From: QHCF01 sp003244275 | GTDB taxonomy: Bacteria > Actinomycetota > Acidimicrobiia > Acidimicrobiales > QHCF01 | Assembly (NCBI GenBank): GCA_036806345.1 | Contig: DAIROT010000016.1 | Location: 1 to 40,192, forward strand | Length of the DNA stretch: 40,192 nt | Direction of reading: 5' to 3' | In this document: positions 16,054 through 22,504 of the stretch, piece after piece | How positions within the stretch are numbered: position 1 is the stretch's first letter | Layout of the letters: each line of letters starts with the position of its first letter | Translations under genes and position numbers: made by a program | Notes under the pieces: model-generated | Seen by the model: only the letters and a program-made list of their open reading frames with translations | The model's database searches: none | Told to the model about the DNA's origin: nothing

Positions 16054-16059
16054 ATTATA
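16054..16059 (-). promoter_or_regulatory. Perfect -10 box TATAAT for the methyltransferase
   Basis: TATAAT on the minus strand ends 10 nt before the GTG at 16043. No Shine-Dalgarno lies in that gap, so transcription probably starts at or next to the start codon. No clear -35 is visible at 17 bp. It is the only consensus-perfect -10 I found in the window. Confidence 0.5.
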
Positions 16060-16100
16060 GGCGTGGCAGCAGCTTCCTAGCCCGACGACCACCTACGGGG

Positions 16101-16523
16101 TCACCAGCCGCCACGGTAGTAGCCGCAGCGGTGGTGGCGGCGGCAGACGAAGAACCCCAGAAACAGCAGCGGCAGCCAGAACAGGTGCAGCGTGGCGGCC
16201 AATGACCCCAGCACCACCAGGATGGCCCAGGCCGCCAGGACCAGGGCCATCACCGGATGACGCCGCCGAGGGGGAGCAGGCGGGGGCCCCGCGCCCACCA
16301 GCGGCGGCAGGTCGTCCATGATGCCGGCCAGGTCAGCCCGGGTCTTGGCCCCAAGGGCGTGGTCCAGTCGTTCCTTGAGCTCGGCATCGTCCAGGCGACC
16401 CTCGGCGTAGTGCTTGGAAAGTGCGTCGGCGACCTCGTTGCGCTCGGTGCTGGACACCCGCAGATGGGGATCCCTCACGGTCCAGGCGTTGGGGATCCAG
16501 GTGGTGTCGAACGGTTGTCGCAT
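16101..16523 (-). CDS. DUF1707 domain membrane protein
   Basis: The 140-residue product has a DUF1707 (SHOCT-like) domain near residues 22-75: LRVSSTERNEVADALSKHY, AEGRLDDAELKERLDHALGA and KTRADLAGIMDDLPPL. A Pro linker follows, then two adjacent hydrophobic stretches (MALVLAAWAILVVLGSLAA; LFWLPLLFLGFFVC) and a His/Cys/Arg-rich end. DUF1707 proteins are abundant small actinobacterial proteins thought to act in oligomerisation or membrane tethering. ATG 16523 has an ideal Shine-Dalgarno (AGGAGGAAGG). It is divergent from the PspC-type kinase, a common partner context for such membrane-stress genes. Confidence 0.85.
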   Translation of the reverse strand: MRQPFDTTWIPNAWTVRDPHLRVSSTERNEVADALSKHYAEGRLDDAELKERLDHALGAKTRADLAGIMDDLPPLVGAGPPPAPPRRRHPVMALVLAAWAILVVLGSLAATLHLFWLPLLFLGFFVCRRHHRCGYYRGGW

Positions 16524-16603
16524 GTCCTTCCTCCTGTCGTTGCTGATCTGGTCATCTTGACGGTTTGGGAAGGACGAGGCTATCGGGGATGGCCCCCATT
16601 GCG

Positions 16604-16631
16604 CCCCGACGCGAAGCTCCGAGCGTCGGGG
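16604..16631. other. Strong inverted repeat between divergent genes
   Basis: CCCCGACGC and GCGTCGGGG form a perfect 9-bp stem around a 10-nt loop. An outer GGGGAT (16585-16590) can also pair with ATCCCC (16635-16640). It lies between the divergent DUF1707 gene and the sensor kinase, so it is not a terminator for either. A regulator site or leader structure is possible. Confidence 0.45.
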
Positions 16632-16752
16632 TAGATCCCCATGGCGACGGCCAGGGGCGTGGCGCGATGATCAGAGAATCGACAACCGCACGGACGACCA
16701 CCGGACAAGGGACGCGACGATCAGTGGGCCGCCCGACGCGGGTTGCGAGTGG

Positions 16753-18123
16753 GTGAACAGGGATGGGGCACCGAGTGGGGCGGAGCCGAGGACGCGCCAG
16801 CGCCGCCGCCCTTGGGCCAGGCACTCCCATCGGCGCCACCGCTGGATCGTCCCTGGCCCCTGTCCGGGAGGCTGCCTCCGCCGCAGCCGGGAGCACCGCC
16901 TCCTGGGCGGGGTGGCTGGCGGACTCTCGGCCCGGCTGGGCGTCGACGTCACTCTGGTCCGGGTTGCCCTCGTGGTCTTCGGCCTGGCCAGCGGGTTTGG
17001 TGTAGCCGCCTATGTGGTGGCCTGGCTCCTGCTGCCGGCCGACGGCGGCGCTGAGACCAGCGGGGCTGAGACCAGCGGGGCTGAGACCATAGCCAGCCGG
17101 GCCCTGTCCGACGGACGGGGGCTGGTACTGGCAGTGGCCTTCGTGCCGGCCCTGGTGGTCGTGCTGGTAGTCTCCTCGGCCCTGGGCGCCGGCTACCTGG
17201 CCTCCCTCGGCTGGCCGGCGCTGGTCAGCGCGGCGGGCCTGGTCCTCATCTGGCGCAACGGGGAGGACGACGAGCGGGCCCGGCTGCGCCAGCTGGTGGC
17301 GCCGCTCAGCCAGGTCGGATCGGGGCCCGGACATTCCCGGCGCTTCCTCGCCTACCGGATCTCCATAGGGGCTGTCCTGGTCGTCGTGGGCCTGTTCGCC
17401 CTGGTGCGGGGACATCCCGGCACCCGGCTGCTGGCCCCCGTCGGGGGCGCCTTGCTGGTCGCCGCCGGGTTTGTAGTCGTCTTCGGGCCATGGTGGCTGG
17501 GACTGGCCCGCGAGCTGGTAGCCGAGCGCCAGGCCAGGATGCTGGCTGAGCAGCGGGCTGACATGGCCGCCCGGGTCCACGACTCGGTCCTGCAGACCCT
17601 GGCTCTCATCCAGCGCTCGGCCGCCAACCCGGCCCAGGTCGTCCAGCTGGCCCGGGCCCAGGAACGCGAGCTGCGCTCGTGGCTGTTCGAGGGCCGGGTT
17701 CCCGGCTGGTTCGAACAGGGGCAGGTGGACACGCTGGCCTCCGGGGTGGCGCTCATCGAGCGCCAGGTGGAGGCGGCCCACACGGTGGCGGTGGACGCCA
17801 TCACCGTGGGCGACTCGGCTCTGGACGACCGGCTCCGAGCCCTGTTGGAGGCGGCCCGCGAGGCTACGGTGAACGCCGCCAAGTGGTCTGGGGCCCCGAC
17901 CGTGTCGATCTTCGCCGAGGTCGAGGCGAACCGGGCGTCGGTGTTCGTACGGGACAGGGGCAAGGGCTTCGAGCCTGAGCTGGTGGGCCCCGACAGTCGA
18001 GGTCTCACCGAGTCCATCAGGGGGCGGATGACCCGCCATGGGGGCACCGCTCACATCCGCACGGCCCCCGGTGAGGGCACGGAGGTGGAGCTGGTCATGC
18101 CGCTCCCTGGTCAACGGCGATGA
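16753..18123 (+). CDS. PspC-domain sensor histidine kinase (LiaS/NarX-like HisKA_3), N-terminus probably frameshifted
   Basis: A PspC domain near residues 44-97 (REHRLLGGVAGGLSARLG, AAYVVAWLLLP) is followed by several membrane helices to about residue 265. A HisKA_3 dimerisation helix has the phospho-His in AARVHDSVLQTLALIQRSA, and the HATPase has its N-box in REATVNAAKWSG, G1 in VRDRGKGFEPE, and a last part in APGEGTEVELVMPL. It would autophosphorylate at the membrane and pass phosphate to the overlapping response regulator (ATGA). Residues 1-42 in this frame are an implausible Arg/His run. The neighbouring frame from GTG 16749 reads more naturally (EWGGAEDAPAPPPLGQALPS), so an indel near 16850-16880 is likely. 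A 15-bp repeat encodes GAETS units near residue 100. Confidence 0.82.
   Translation: MNRDGAPSGAEPRTRQRRRPWARHSHRRHRWIVPGPCPGGCLRRSREHRLLGGVAGGLSARLGVDVTLVRVALVVFGLASGFGVAAYVVAWLLLPADGGAETSGAETSGAETIASRALSDGRGLVLAVAFVPALVVVLVVSSALGAGYLASLGWPALVSAAGLVLIWRNGEDDERARLRQLVAPLSQVGSGPGHSRRFLAYRISIGAVLVVVGLFALVRGHPGTRLLAPVGGALLVAAGFVVVFGPWWLGLARELVAERQARMLAEQRADMAARVHDSVLQTLALIQRSAANPAQVVQLARAQERELRSWLFEGRVPGWFEQGQVDTLASGVALIERQVEAAHTVAVDAITVGDSALDDRLRALLEAAREATVNAAKWSGAPTVSIFAEVEANRASVFVRDRGKGFEPELVGPDSRGLTESIRGRMTRHGGTAHIRTAPGEGTEVELVMPLPGQRR
17050..17088 (+). repeat. 15-bp tandem repeat in the kinase gene
   Basis: Units GCTGAGACCAGCGGG at 17050-17064 and 17065-17079, plus a partial third to 17088. 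They encode AETSG repeats in the cytosolic linker after the PspC domain. Confidence 0.9.
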
Positions 18124-18768
18124 CCGTGCGCCCCCGGGTATTCCTGGTGGACGACCACCATCTCTTTCGGGCGGGCGTCCGGGCTGAGTTGGGGGACGCA
18201 GTGGAGGTGGTGGGTGAGGCCGACGAGGCCGGCCCGGCGGCGGAGATGATTGGCGAGCGGCTTCCCGACGTGGTCCTCCTTGACGTCCATCTCCCCGGAG
18301 GCGGTGTTGGAAGCGGTGAAGCGGGCCCATCCCGAGGTACGTTTCCTGGCCCTGTCGGTGTCCGACGCCCCCGAAGACGTCATAGCCGTCATTCGGGCCG
18401 GGGCCCGAGGTTATGTCACCAAGACCATCTCCGGTCCCGACCTGGTAGCGGCCGTACGCAGGGTGGCCGAGGGCGACGCCGTGTTCTCACCCCGCCTGGC
18501 GGGCTTCGTGCTCGATGCCTTCGCCTCCATGCCGGGAGCCAGTGACGGCCCGGTCGCCTCCTTCGATCCCGAGCTGGACCAGCTCTCCCCCCGGGAGCGA
18601 GAGGTCCTGCGCCTCATCGCCCGGGGCTACACCTACAAGGAGTTGGCCCGTGAGCTTTCCATCTCCACCAAGACGGTGGAGAGCCACGTGTCGGCCGTCC
18701 TGCGCAAGCTCCAGCTGTCCACCCGGCACCAGCTGACCCGCTGGGCAACCGAGCGCCGCCTGGCCTGA
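18120..18768 (+). pseudogene. LuxR/NarL-family response regulator split by a single-base frameshift
   Basis: The 5' part from ATG 18120 encodes a receiver with VFLVDDHHLFRAGVRAEL and the phospho-acceptor Asp in DVVLLDVHLPGG. The frame then fails. From about 18305 a different frame continues correctly: LEAVKRAHPEVRFLALSVSD, the conserved Lys in ARGYVTKTISGPDL, and a LuxR helix-turn-helix with LSPREREVLRLIARGYTYKE and STKTVESHVSAVLRKLQLST. The total span of 649 bp is one more than a multiple of three, fitting one inserted base near 18295-18310. All functional residues survive, so it is either a very recent pseudogene or a sequence error. It overlaps the kinase stop by 4 bp and would regulate envelope-stress genes in related systems. 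Confidence 0.8.
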
Positions 18769-18778
18769 GCCGGCGTCG

Positions 18779-18794
18779 GGACAACGGGTTGTCC
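18779..18794. promoter_or_regulatory. 16-bp perfect palindrome upstream of sqdB
   Basis: GGACAACGGGTTGTCC has 7-bp arms around two bases. It sits 10 bp after the response-regulator stop and 76 bp before the sqdB-like start. Its right half, TTGTCC, could serve as a -35. The short 2-nt loop favours a protein-binding operator over an RNA hairpin. Confidence 0.4.
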
Positions 18795-18870
18795 AGGAGA
18801 AGACCTGGGGCTGATGTAACGTGGGCTCCAGGAACAGGCCCTACTCGGGCGGGAAGAAGGAGTAGGACCG

Positions 18871-20151
18871 GTGGGTAAGACTGTGGCTGTGCTGGGTGCC
18901 GACGGTTACATCGGCTGGCCCATGGCTATGCATCTGTCGCGACTCGGCTACGACGTCGTGGCGGTGGACAACCTGGCCCGCCGGGGCTGGGACGAGGAGG
19001 GGGGCACCTACAGCCTGGTGCCCATTCCGACCATGGAGCAGCGGGTCGACCGCTGGCATGAGCTCACCGGCAACACGATCATCTGGCACCATCTGGACCT
19101 CTGCGATCACAAGGCCCTCGACGCCTTCATGGCCGAGTTCGTACCCGAAGCGGTGGTCCACCTGGCCGAGCAACGAAGCGCCCCCTTCTCCATGATCGAC
19201 CGCGATCATGCCGTGCGCACCCAGGTCAACAACATCGTGGGAAACCTGAACCTGATGTTCGCCATCAACGAGCGGGCCCCCGATTGTCATCTGGTCAAGC
19301 TGGGCACCATGGGCGAGTACGGGTGCCCCAACATCGACATCGAAGAGGGCTACCTCACCATCGAGCACAATGGGCGCACCGACACGCTGCCCTATCCGAA
19401 GGTGCCTCACAGCTTCTACCACCTGTCCAAGGTGGCGGACAGCCAGAACATCCACTTCGGTACCCGCATCTGGGGCATGCGGGCCACTGACCTCAATCAG
19501 GGTGTCGTCTACGGCAACCAAACGCAGGACACGATGCTCCACCCCGACCTGATGACCAGGTTGGACTTCGATTCCATTTGGGGTACGGCACTCAACCGGT
19601 TTTGCGTGCAGGCCGCGGCTGGGTTGCCCATGACTGTGTACGGCCAAGGGGGTCAGACTCGTGGCTACCTCGACATCCGCGACACCATGGCCTGCATCAC
19701 CCTGGCCATCGAGCATCCCGCCGAGCGGGGGCAGTGTCGGGTCTTCAACCAGTTCACCGAGCAGTTCAACCTCAACGAGCTGGCCGACATGGTGCTTCGG
19801 GCGCGCAAGGCGCGGGGGTGGGAGACCACCATCGCCCACGTGCCCAACCCCCGGGTGGAGAGCGAGAGCCACTATTACAACGCCAAGCACTCCGCTCTGG
19901 TCGACCTGGGTCTGCAGCCCCATCTGCTCGACGAGTCGTTGCTGGAGTCGATGATCGAATTGGTGGAGCAACACGTCGACCAGATCGACCCGGTGCTGCT
20001 GCAACAGCCGAGCGTCAACTGGCGTACTGGCGGGAACGAGGTCTGGGACGCCTATGCCAGCCAGTCCCAGGTCATGGCGGCCACTGACTCCATCGACTCC
20101 CTGGTGGCCAGTCAGGCGCGGCCCAGGGCGGCCCAGCTACAACAGGACTGA
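18871..20151 (+). CDS. sqdB: UDP-sulfoquinovose synthase homologue (SqdB/SQD1 family)
   Basis: The 426-residue extended SDR closely follows SQD1/SqdB, which makes UDP-sulfoquinovose from UDP-glucose and sulfite with bound NAD. The start has the nucleotide motif VLGADGYIGWP at residues 8-18. Catalytic residues fall where plant SQD1 has them: Thr146 in KLGTMGEYG, Tyr183 and Lys187 in SFYHLSK. Family-diagnostic strings include PNIDIEEGYLTIEHNGRTDT, MRATDLNQGVVYGNQT, GTALNRFCVQAAAGLP and GQTRGYLDIRDTMACI. GTG 18871 is preceded by AAGGAG at 18857-18862. Residues after about 395 are extra relative to the core. The product could feed sulfolipid or sulfonated-glycan synthesis; no SqdX/SQD2 glycosyltransferase lies in the window. 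Confidence 0.88.
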   Translation: MGKTVAVLGADGYIGWPMAMHLSRLGYDVVAVDNLARRGWDEEGGTYSLVPIPTMEQRVDRWHELTGNTIIWHHLDLCDHKALDAFMAEFVPEAVVHLAEQRSAPFSMIDRDHAVRTQVNNIVGNLNLMFAINERAPDCHLVKLGTMGEYGCPNIDIEEGYLTIEHNGRTDTLPYPKVPHSFYHLSKVADSQNIHFGTRIWGMRATDLNQGVVYGNQTQDTMLHPDLMTRLDFDSIWGTALNRFCVQAAAGLPMTVYGQGGQTRGYLDIRDTMACITLAIEHPAERGQCRVFNQFTEQFNLNELADMVLRARKARGWETTIAHVPNPRVESESHYYNAKHSALVDLGLQPHLLDESLLESMIELVEQHVDQIDPVLLQQPSVNWRTGGNEVWDAYASQSQVMAATDSIDSLVASQARPRAAQLQQD

Positions 20152-20153
20152 GC

Positions 20154-20672
20154 TTGCTCATCCAGGCGGCTCTGGGGGACATCCCCACCGAGGACGTTGA
20201 TGCCATCGTCAATGCCGCCAACCAGTCTCTGGCCGGTGGGGGTGGGGTGGACGGCGCCATCCACCGGGCGGCGGGGGTGGCTGAGCTGCACCGGGCCTGC
20301 CAGGCACTGGGCGGCTGTGCCACCGGCGACGCCAAGGCCACATTCGGCTTTGCCCTGTCCGCCCGCTGGATAATCCATGCCGTGGGGCCCAGGTGGCGCG
20401 ACGGGCACCACAAAGAGCCCGAGCTGTTGGCGTCGTGCTACCGGCGGGCCTTGGAGGTGGCCGACGAGCTGGGGGCGCGCCGGATGGCCTTTCCGGCCAT
20501 CTCGACGGGCGTCCACGGCTACCCGCCACACGAGGCAGCCGAGGTGGCGATGGCCACCCTGCGCTCCGTGCCCACCAGGGTGGAGGTGGTCCGCCTGATC
20601 GCCTACGACCAGGCGACGCTCGACCACTACCTGGACCTGTTGGGGCCGCCCTGGCCGCAGCCAGCAGAGTGA
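20154..20672 (+). CDS. Macrodomain protein (probable O-acetyl-ADP-ribose deacetylase / ADP-ribosyl hydrolase)
   Basis: The 172-residue product is a single MacroD-type macrodomain: GDIPTEDVDAIVNAANQSL near residues 8-26, then the substrate loop GGGGVDGAIHRAAG, GDAKATFGFALSA and the phosphate loop PAISTGVHGYP near 119-129. Such enzymes hydrolyse O-acetyl-ADP-ribose or remove ADP-ribose from acidic residues or nucleic acids. The start is a TTG, 2 bp after the SqdB stop, so the two are probably one transcript. A functional link to the sugar-nucleotide enzyme is not obvious. Confidence 0.88.
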   Translation: MLIQAALGDIPTEDVDAIVNAANQSLAGGGGVDGAIHRAAGVAELHRACQALGGCATGDAKATFGFALSARWIIHAVGPRWRDGHHKEPELLASCYRRALEVADELGARRMAFPAISTGVHGYPPHEAAEVAMATLRSVPTRVEVVRLIAYDQATLDHYLDLLGPPWPQPAE

Positions 20673-20680
20673 ACAGCCGG

Positions 20681-21127
20681 TCAGACCACCGCCACCTGGG
20701 CCGCCACCTGGCGCTTGAGGCGGTTCAGGATGGCCGACATACCCCGCAGGCGCAGACTGGAGATGACCTCGGCCAGGCCCATACGGGCGTAGAAGTCCGC
20801 CGGCGTGGCCAGCACCTCGGCCGCCGTGGCGCCGTCGAGGCCGGCGCTCAGGATGCCGGCGAAGCCCCGGGTGGTCGGCGCCTCGGCCGGCACATCGAAG
20901 TACAGCCTCACCCGGCTGTCGTCGTCCACCTCAGTGGCCAGAAAGAATGGCGTCTGACACTCAGGGACCTGCTCCATGGCGGCATGGTCCCCAGCCAGGT
21001 GAGGCGGGAGGGGCGGCAGCTTGCGGGAGTATTCGAGCAGGGCTTCGAGGCGCAGCTGGCGGGGAGCACCGGCGAACAGGTCGACGATGCGCTGAAGGGC
21101 AGGTGGCGTGGCCGATAAGGTCATCAT
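20681..21127 (-). CDS. sufE: SufE-family sulfur acceptor protein
   Basis: The 148-residue product is a full-length SufE. The persulfide-accepting Cys57 is in VPECQTPFFLA, and the family core is visible in LEYSRKLPPLPPH, VRLYFDVPAEAPTTRGFAGI and MGLAEVISSLRLRGMSAIL. SufE takes sulfur from a cysteine desulfurase (SufS) and passes it to Fe-S scaffold proteins. ATG 21127 (or the adjacent ATG 21124) has TAGAAT 6 nt upstream, so it is probably leaderless. It is divergent from a thiosulfate sulfurtransferase gene, the same pairing known in mycobacteria and streptomycetes. Confidence 0.9.
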   Translation of the reverse strand: MMTLSATPPALQRIVDLFAGAPRQLRLEALLEYSRKLPPLPPHLAGDHAAMEQVPECQTPFFLATEVDDDSRVRLYFDVPAEAPTTRGFAGILSAGLDGATAAEVLATPADFYARMGLAEVISSLRLRGMSAILNRLKRQVAAQVAVV

Positions 21128-21133
21128 TCTGGG

Positions 21134-21139
21134 ATTCTA
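21134..21139 (-). promoter_or_regulatory. -10 box TAGAAT for sufE
   Basis: TAGAAT on the minus strand is 6 nt from the sufE ATG, the spacing expected when transcription starts at the start codon. No Shine-Dalgarno is present. Confidence 0.45.
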
Positions 21140-21242
21140 CGGGCCACCGCAGCAGGTCCAGCGATCTGGGGCGACGAATTGGTGACCGGAAGAGTCATAT
21201 TTCGCCCTAGGGTGTAAAGGACACGAGCCAGAGGAGACGATC

Positions 21243-22118
21243 ATGTCCACTGTTGCCACGGACTCCGCACCTGAGTTGAAGGATTACGCCAATCCCGAGC
21301 TGCTGGTCACCACCGCCTGGTTGGCCGACCACCTGAACGACTCCGACCTGGTGGTCGTCGAGTCGGACGAGGACGTCCTGCTCTACGACACGGGACACAT
21401 CCCGGGGGCCATCAAGGTCGACTGGCACCTGGACCTCAACGACCATCTGCGGCGTGACTACCTCGACGCCGAGGGCTTCGCCCAGCTCATGTCCAGGTCG
21501 GGGATCTCCAGGGACTCGACGGTGGTGTTCTATGGCGACAACTTCAACTGGTGGGCGGCCTACGCCCTCTGGGTCTTCACCCTGTTTGGCCACCCCGATG
21601 TACGCCTGCTCAATGGCGGGCGGATGAAGTGGCTGGAGGAGGGACGACCTACCACCACCGATGTGCCGAGCCGGGAGACCACCGAGTACCCGGTGGTGGA
21701 CCGCAGGGACGAGCCGGTGCGGGCCTTCCGCGACGACGTGATGGCCCATCTGGGCAAGGGACCGCTGGTGGATGTCCGCTCCCCGGGGGAGTACAGCGGT
21801 GAGCTGCTGCACATGCCGGACTACCCCCAGGAAGGGGCTCTGCGGGGCGGACACATCCCCACGGCGGCCAGTGTTCCCTGGAAGCGGGCGGCCAACGACG
21901 ACGGGACCTTCAAGGCGGTGGACCAGCTCAGGGCGATCTACGCCGACGAGCAGGGCCTGGCCAGTGTTGACGACATCGTCGTCTACTGCCGAATTGGCGA
22001 GCGATCCAGCCACACCTGGTTCGTCCTGCATCACCTCCTCGGCTATCCCCACGTCCGCAACTACGACGGGTCCTGGACCGAGTGGGGCAACCTGGTACGG
22101 GCGCCCATCGAGCGCTAG
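21243..22118 (+). CDS. Thiosulfate sulfurtransferase, tandem rhodanese (CysA/SseA-like)
   Basis: The 291-residue product has two rhodanese domains. The N-terminal domain (about residues 20-135) lacks the active Cys and shows VVFYGDNFNWWAAYALW. The C-terminal domain (about 155-290) carries Cys249 in VVYCRIGERSSHTWF, the loop signature of thiosulfate:cyanide sulfurtransferases such as Mycobacterium CysA2/SseA. It would move sulfane sulfur from thiosulfate to cyanide or thiol acceptors in the cytoplasm. The ATG follows AGAGGAG. It is divergent from sufE and followed 17 bp later by a NifU-type protein, making a small sulfur-handling group. Confidence 0.9.
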   Translation: MSTVATDSAPELKDYANPELLVTTAWLADHLNDSDLVVVESDEDVLLYDTGHIPGAIKVDWHLDLNDHLRRDYLDAEGFAQLMSRSGISRDSTVVFYGDNFNWWAAYALWVFTLFGHPDVRLLNGGRMKWLEEGRPTTTDVPSRETTEYPVVDRRDEPVRAFRDDVMAHLGKGPLVDVRSPGEYSGELLHMPDYPQEGALRGGHIPTAASVPWKRAANDDGTFKAVDQLRAIYADEQGLASVDDIVVYCRIGERSSHTWFVLHHLLGYPHVRNYDGSWTEWGNLVRAPIER

Positions 22119-22123
22119 GCCAG

Positions 22124-22129
22124 TACCCT
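22124..22129 (+). promoter_or_regulatory. -10-like box TACCCT for the NifU-domain gene
   Basis: TACCCT ends 6 nt before ATG 22136 and lies just after the sulfurtransferase stop, suggesting a separate leaderless promoter. The same hexamer precedes the UAA tRNA. Confidence 0.35.
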
Positions 22130-22135
22130 GTGGCC

Positions 22136-22504
22136 ATGCCTGATGCTGGGAAGGTGACTGATGCTGGGAGGGTGACTGAGCCACTCACCCTCAGCGACGA
22201 GGAGCAGACCGAGCGCCACACTGGGTTGGCTCGAGTCATCGCCCTGATGCGCCCGGCCGTCCAGGCGGACGGCGGCGATCTGGTGGTCAAGGGTGTCGAC
22301 GTCGAGGCGGGGGTGGTGGAGGTCATGCTCCAGGGCTCTTGCAGCTCGTGCGCCATCAGCGGTGCCACTCTCCAGGGGGGGGTTGAGCGCATCTTGCGCC
22401 AACGCCTGCCCTGGGTCACCGAGGTGAAAGGTGGCGTGGAGGAGACCTTGGACCTAGCTCAGAGCGTCTCGCTCGGCCGAGGCGGATACGTGCCTCGCTC
22501 CTAA
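22136..22504 (+). CDS. NifU C-terminal domain protein (Fe-S cluster scaffold/carrier)
   Basis: The 122-residue product carries the NifU C-terminal domain: ALMRPAVQADGGDLVVKGVD near residues 38-57 and the cluster-binding CxxC in GSCSSCAISGATLQGGVERI near 70-89. Such small NfuA-like proteins carry Fe-S clusters to target proteins. The N-terminus holds an 18-bp tandem duplication (DAGKVT DAGRVT). Its TAA stop overlaps the TAG of the convergent M23 peptidase gene by 3 bp. It follows the sulfurtransferase and probably works with the nearby SufE. Confidence 0.88.
   Translation: MPDAGKVTDAGRVTEPLTLSDEEQTERHTGLARVIALMRPAVQADGGDLVVKGVDVEAGVVEVMLQGSCSSCAISGATLQGGVERILRQRLPWVTEVKGGVEETLDLAQSVSLGRGGYVPRS
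22142..22177 (+). repeat. 18-bp tandem duplication at the start of the NifU-domain gene
   Basis: Units 22142-22159 and 22160-22177 differ at one base and encode DAGKVT and DAGRVT. Confidence 0.9.

Noticed and set aside
16552..18330. A 592-codon open frame on the minus strand across the sensor kinase
   Set aside because: Its translation is a His/Gln/Pro/Gly-rich shadow without domains. The opposite strand has clear PspC, HisKA and HATPase motifs.
18841..20004. A 387-codon minus-strand frame opposite sqdB
   Set aside because: It is an antisense shadow of a highly conserved SQD1-like gene; its composition is rich in Val/His/Gln with no family features.
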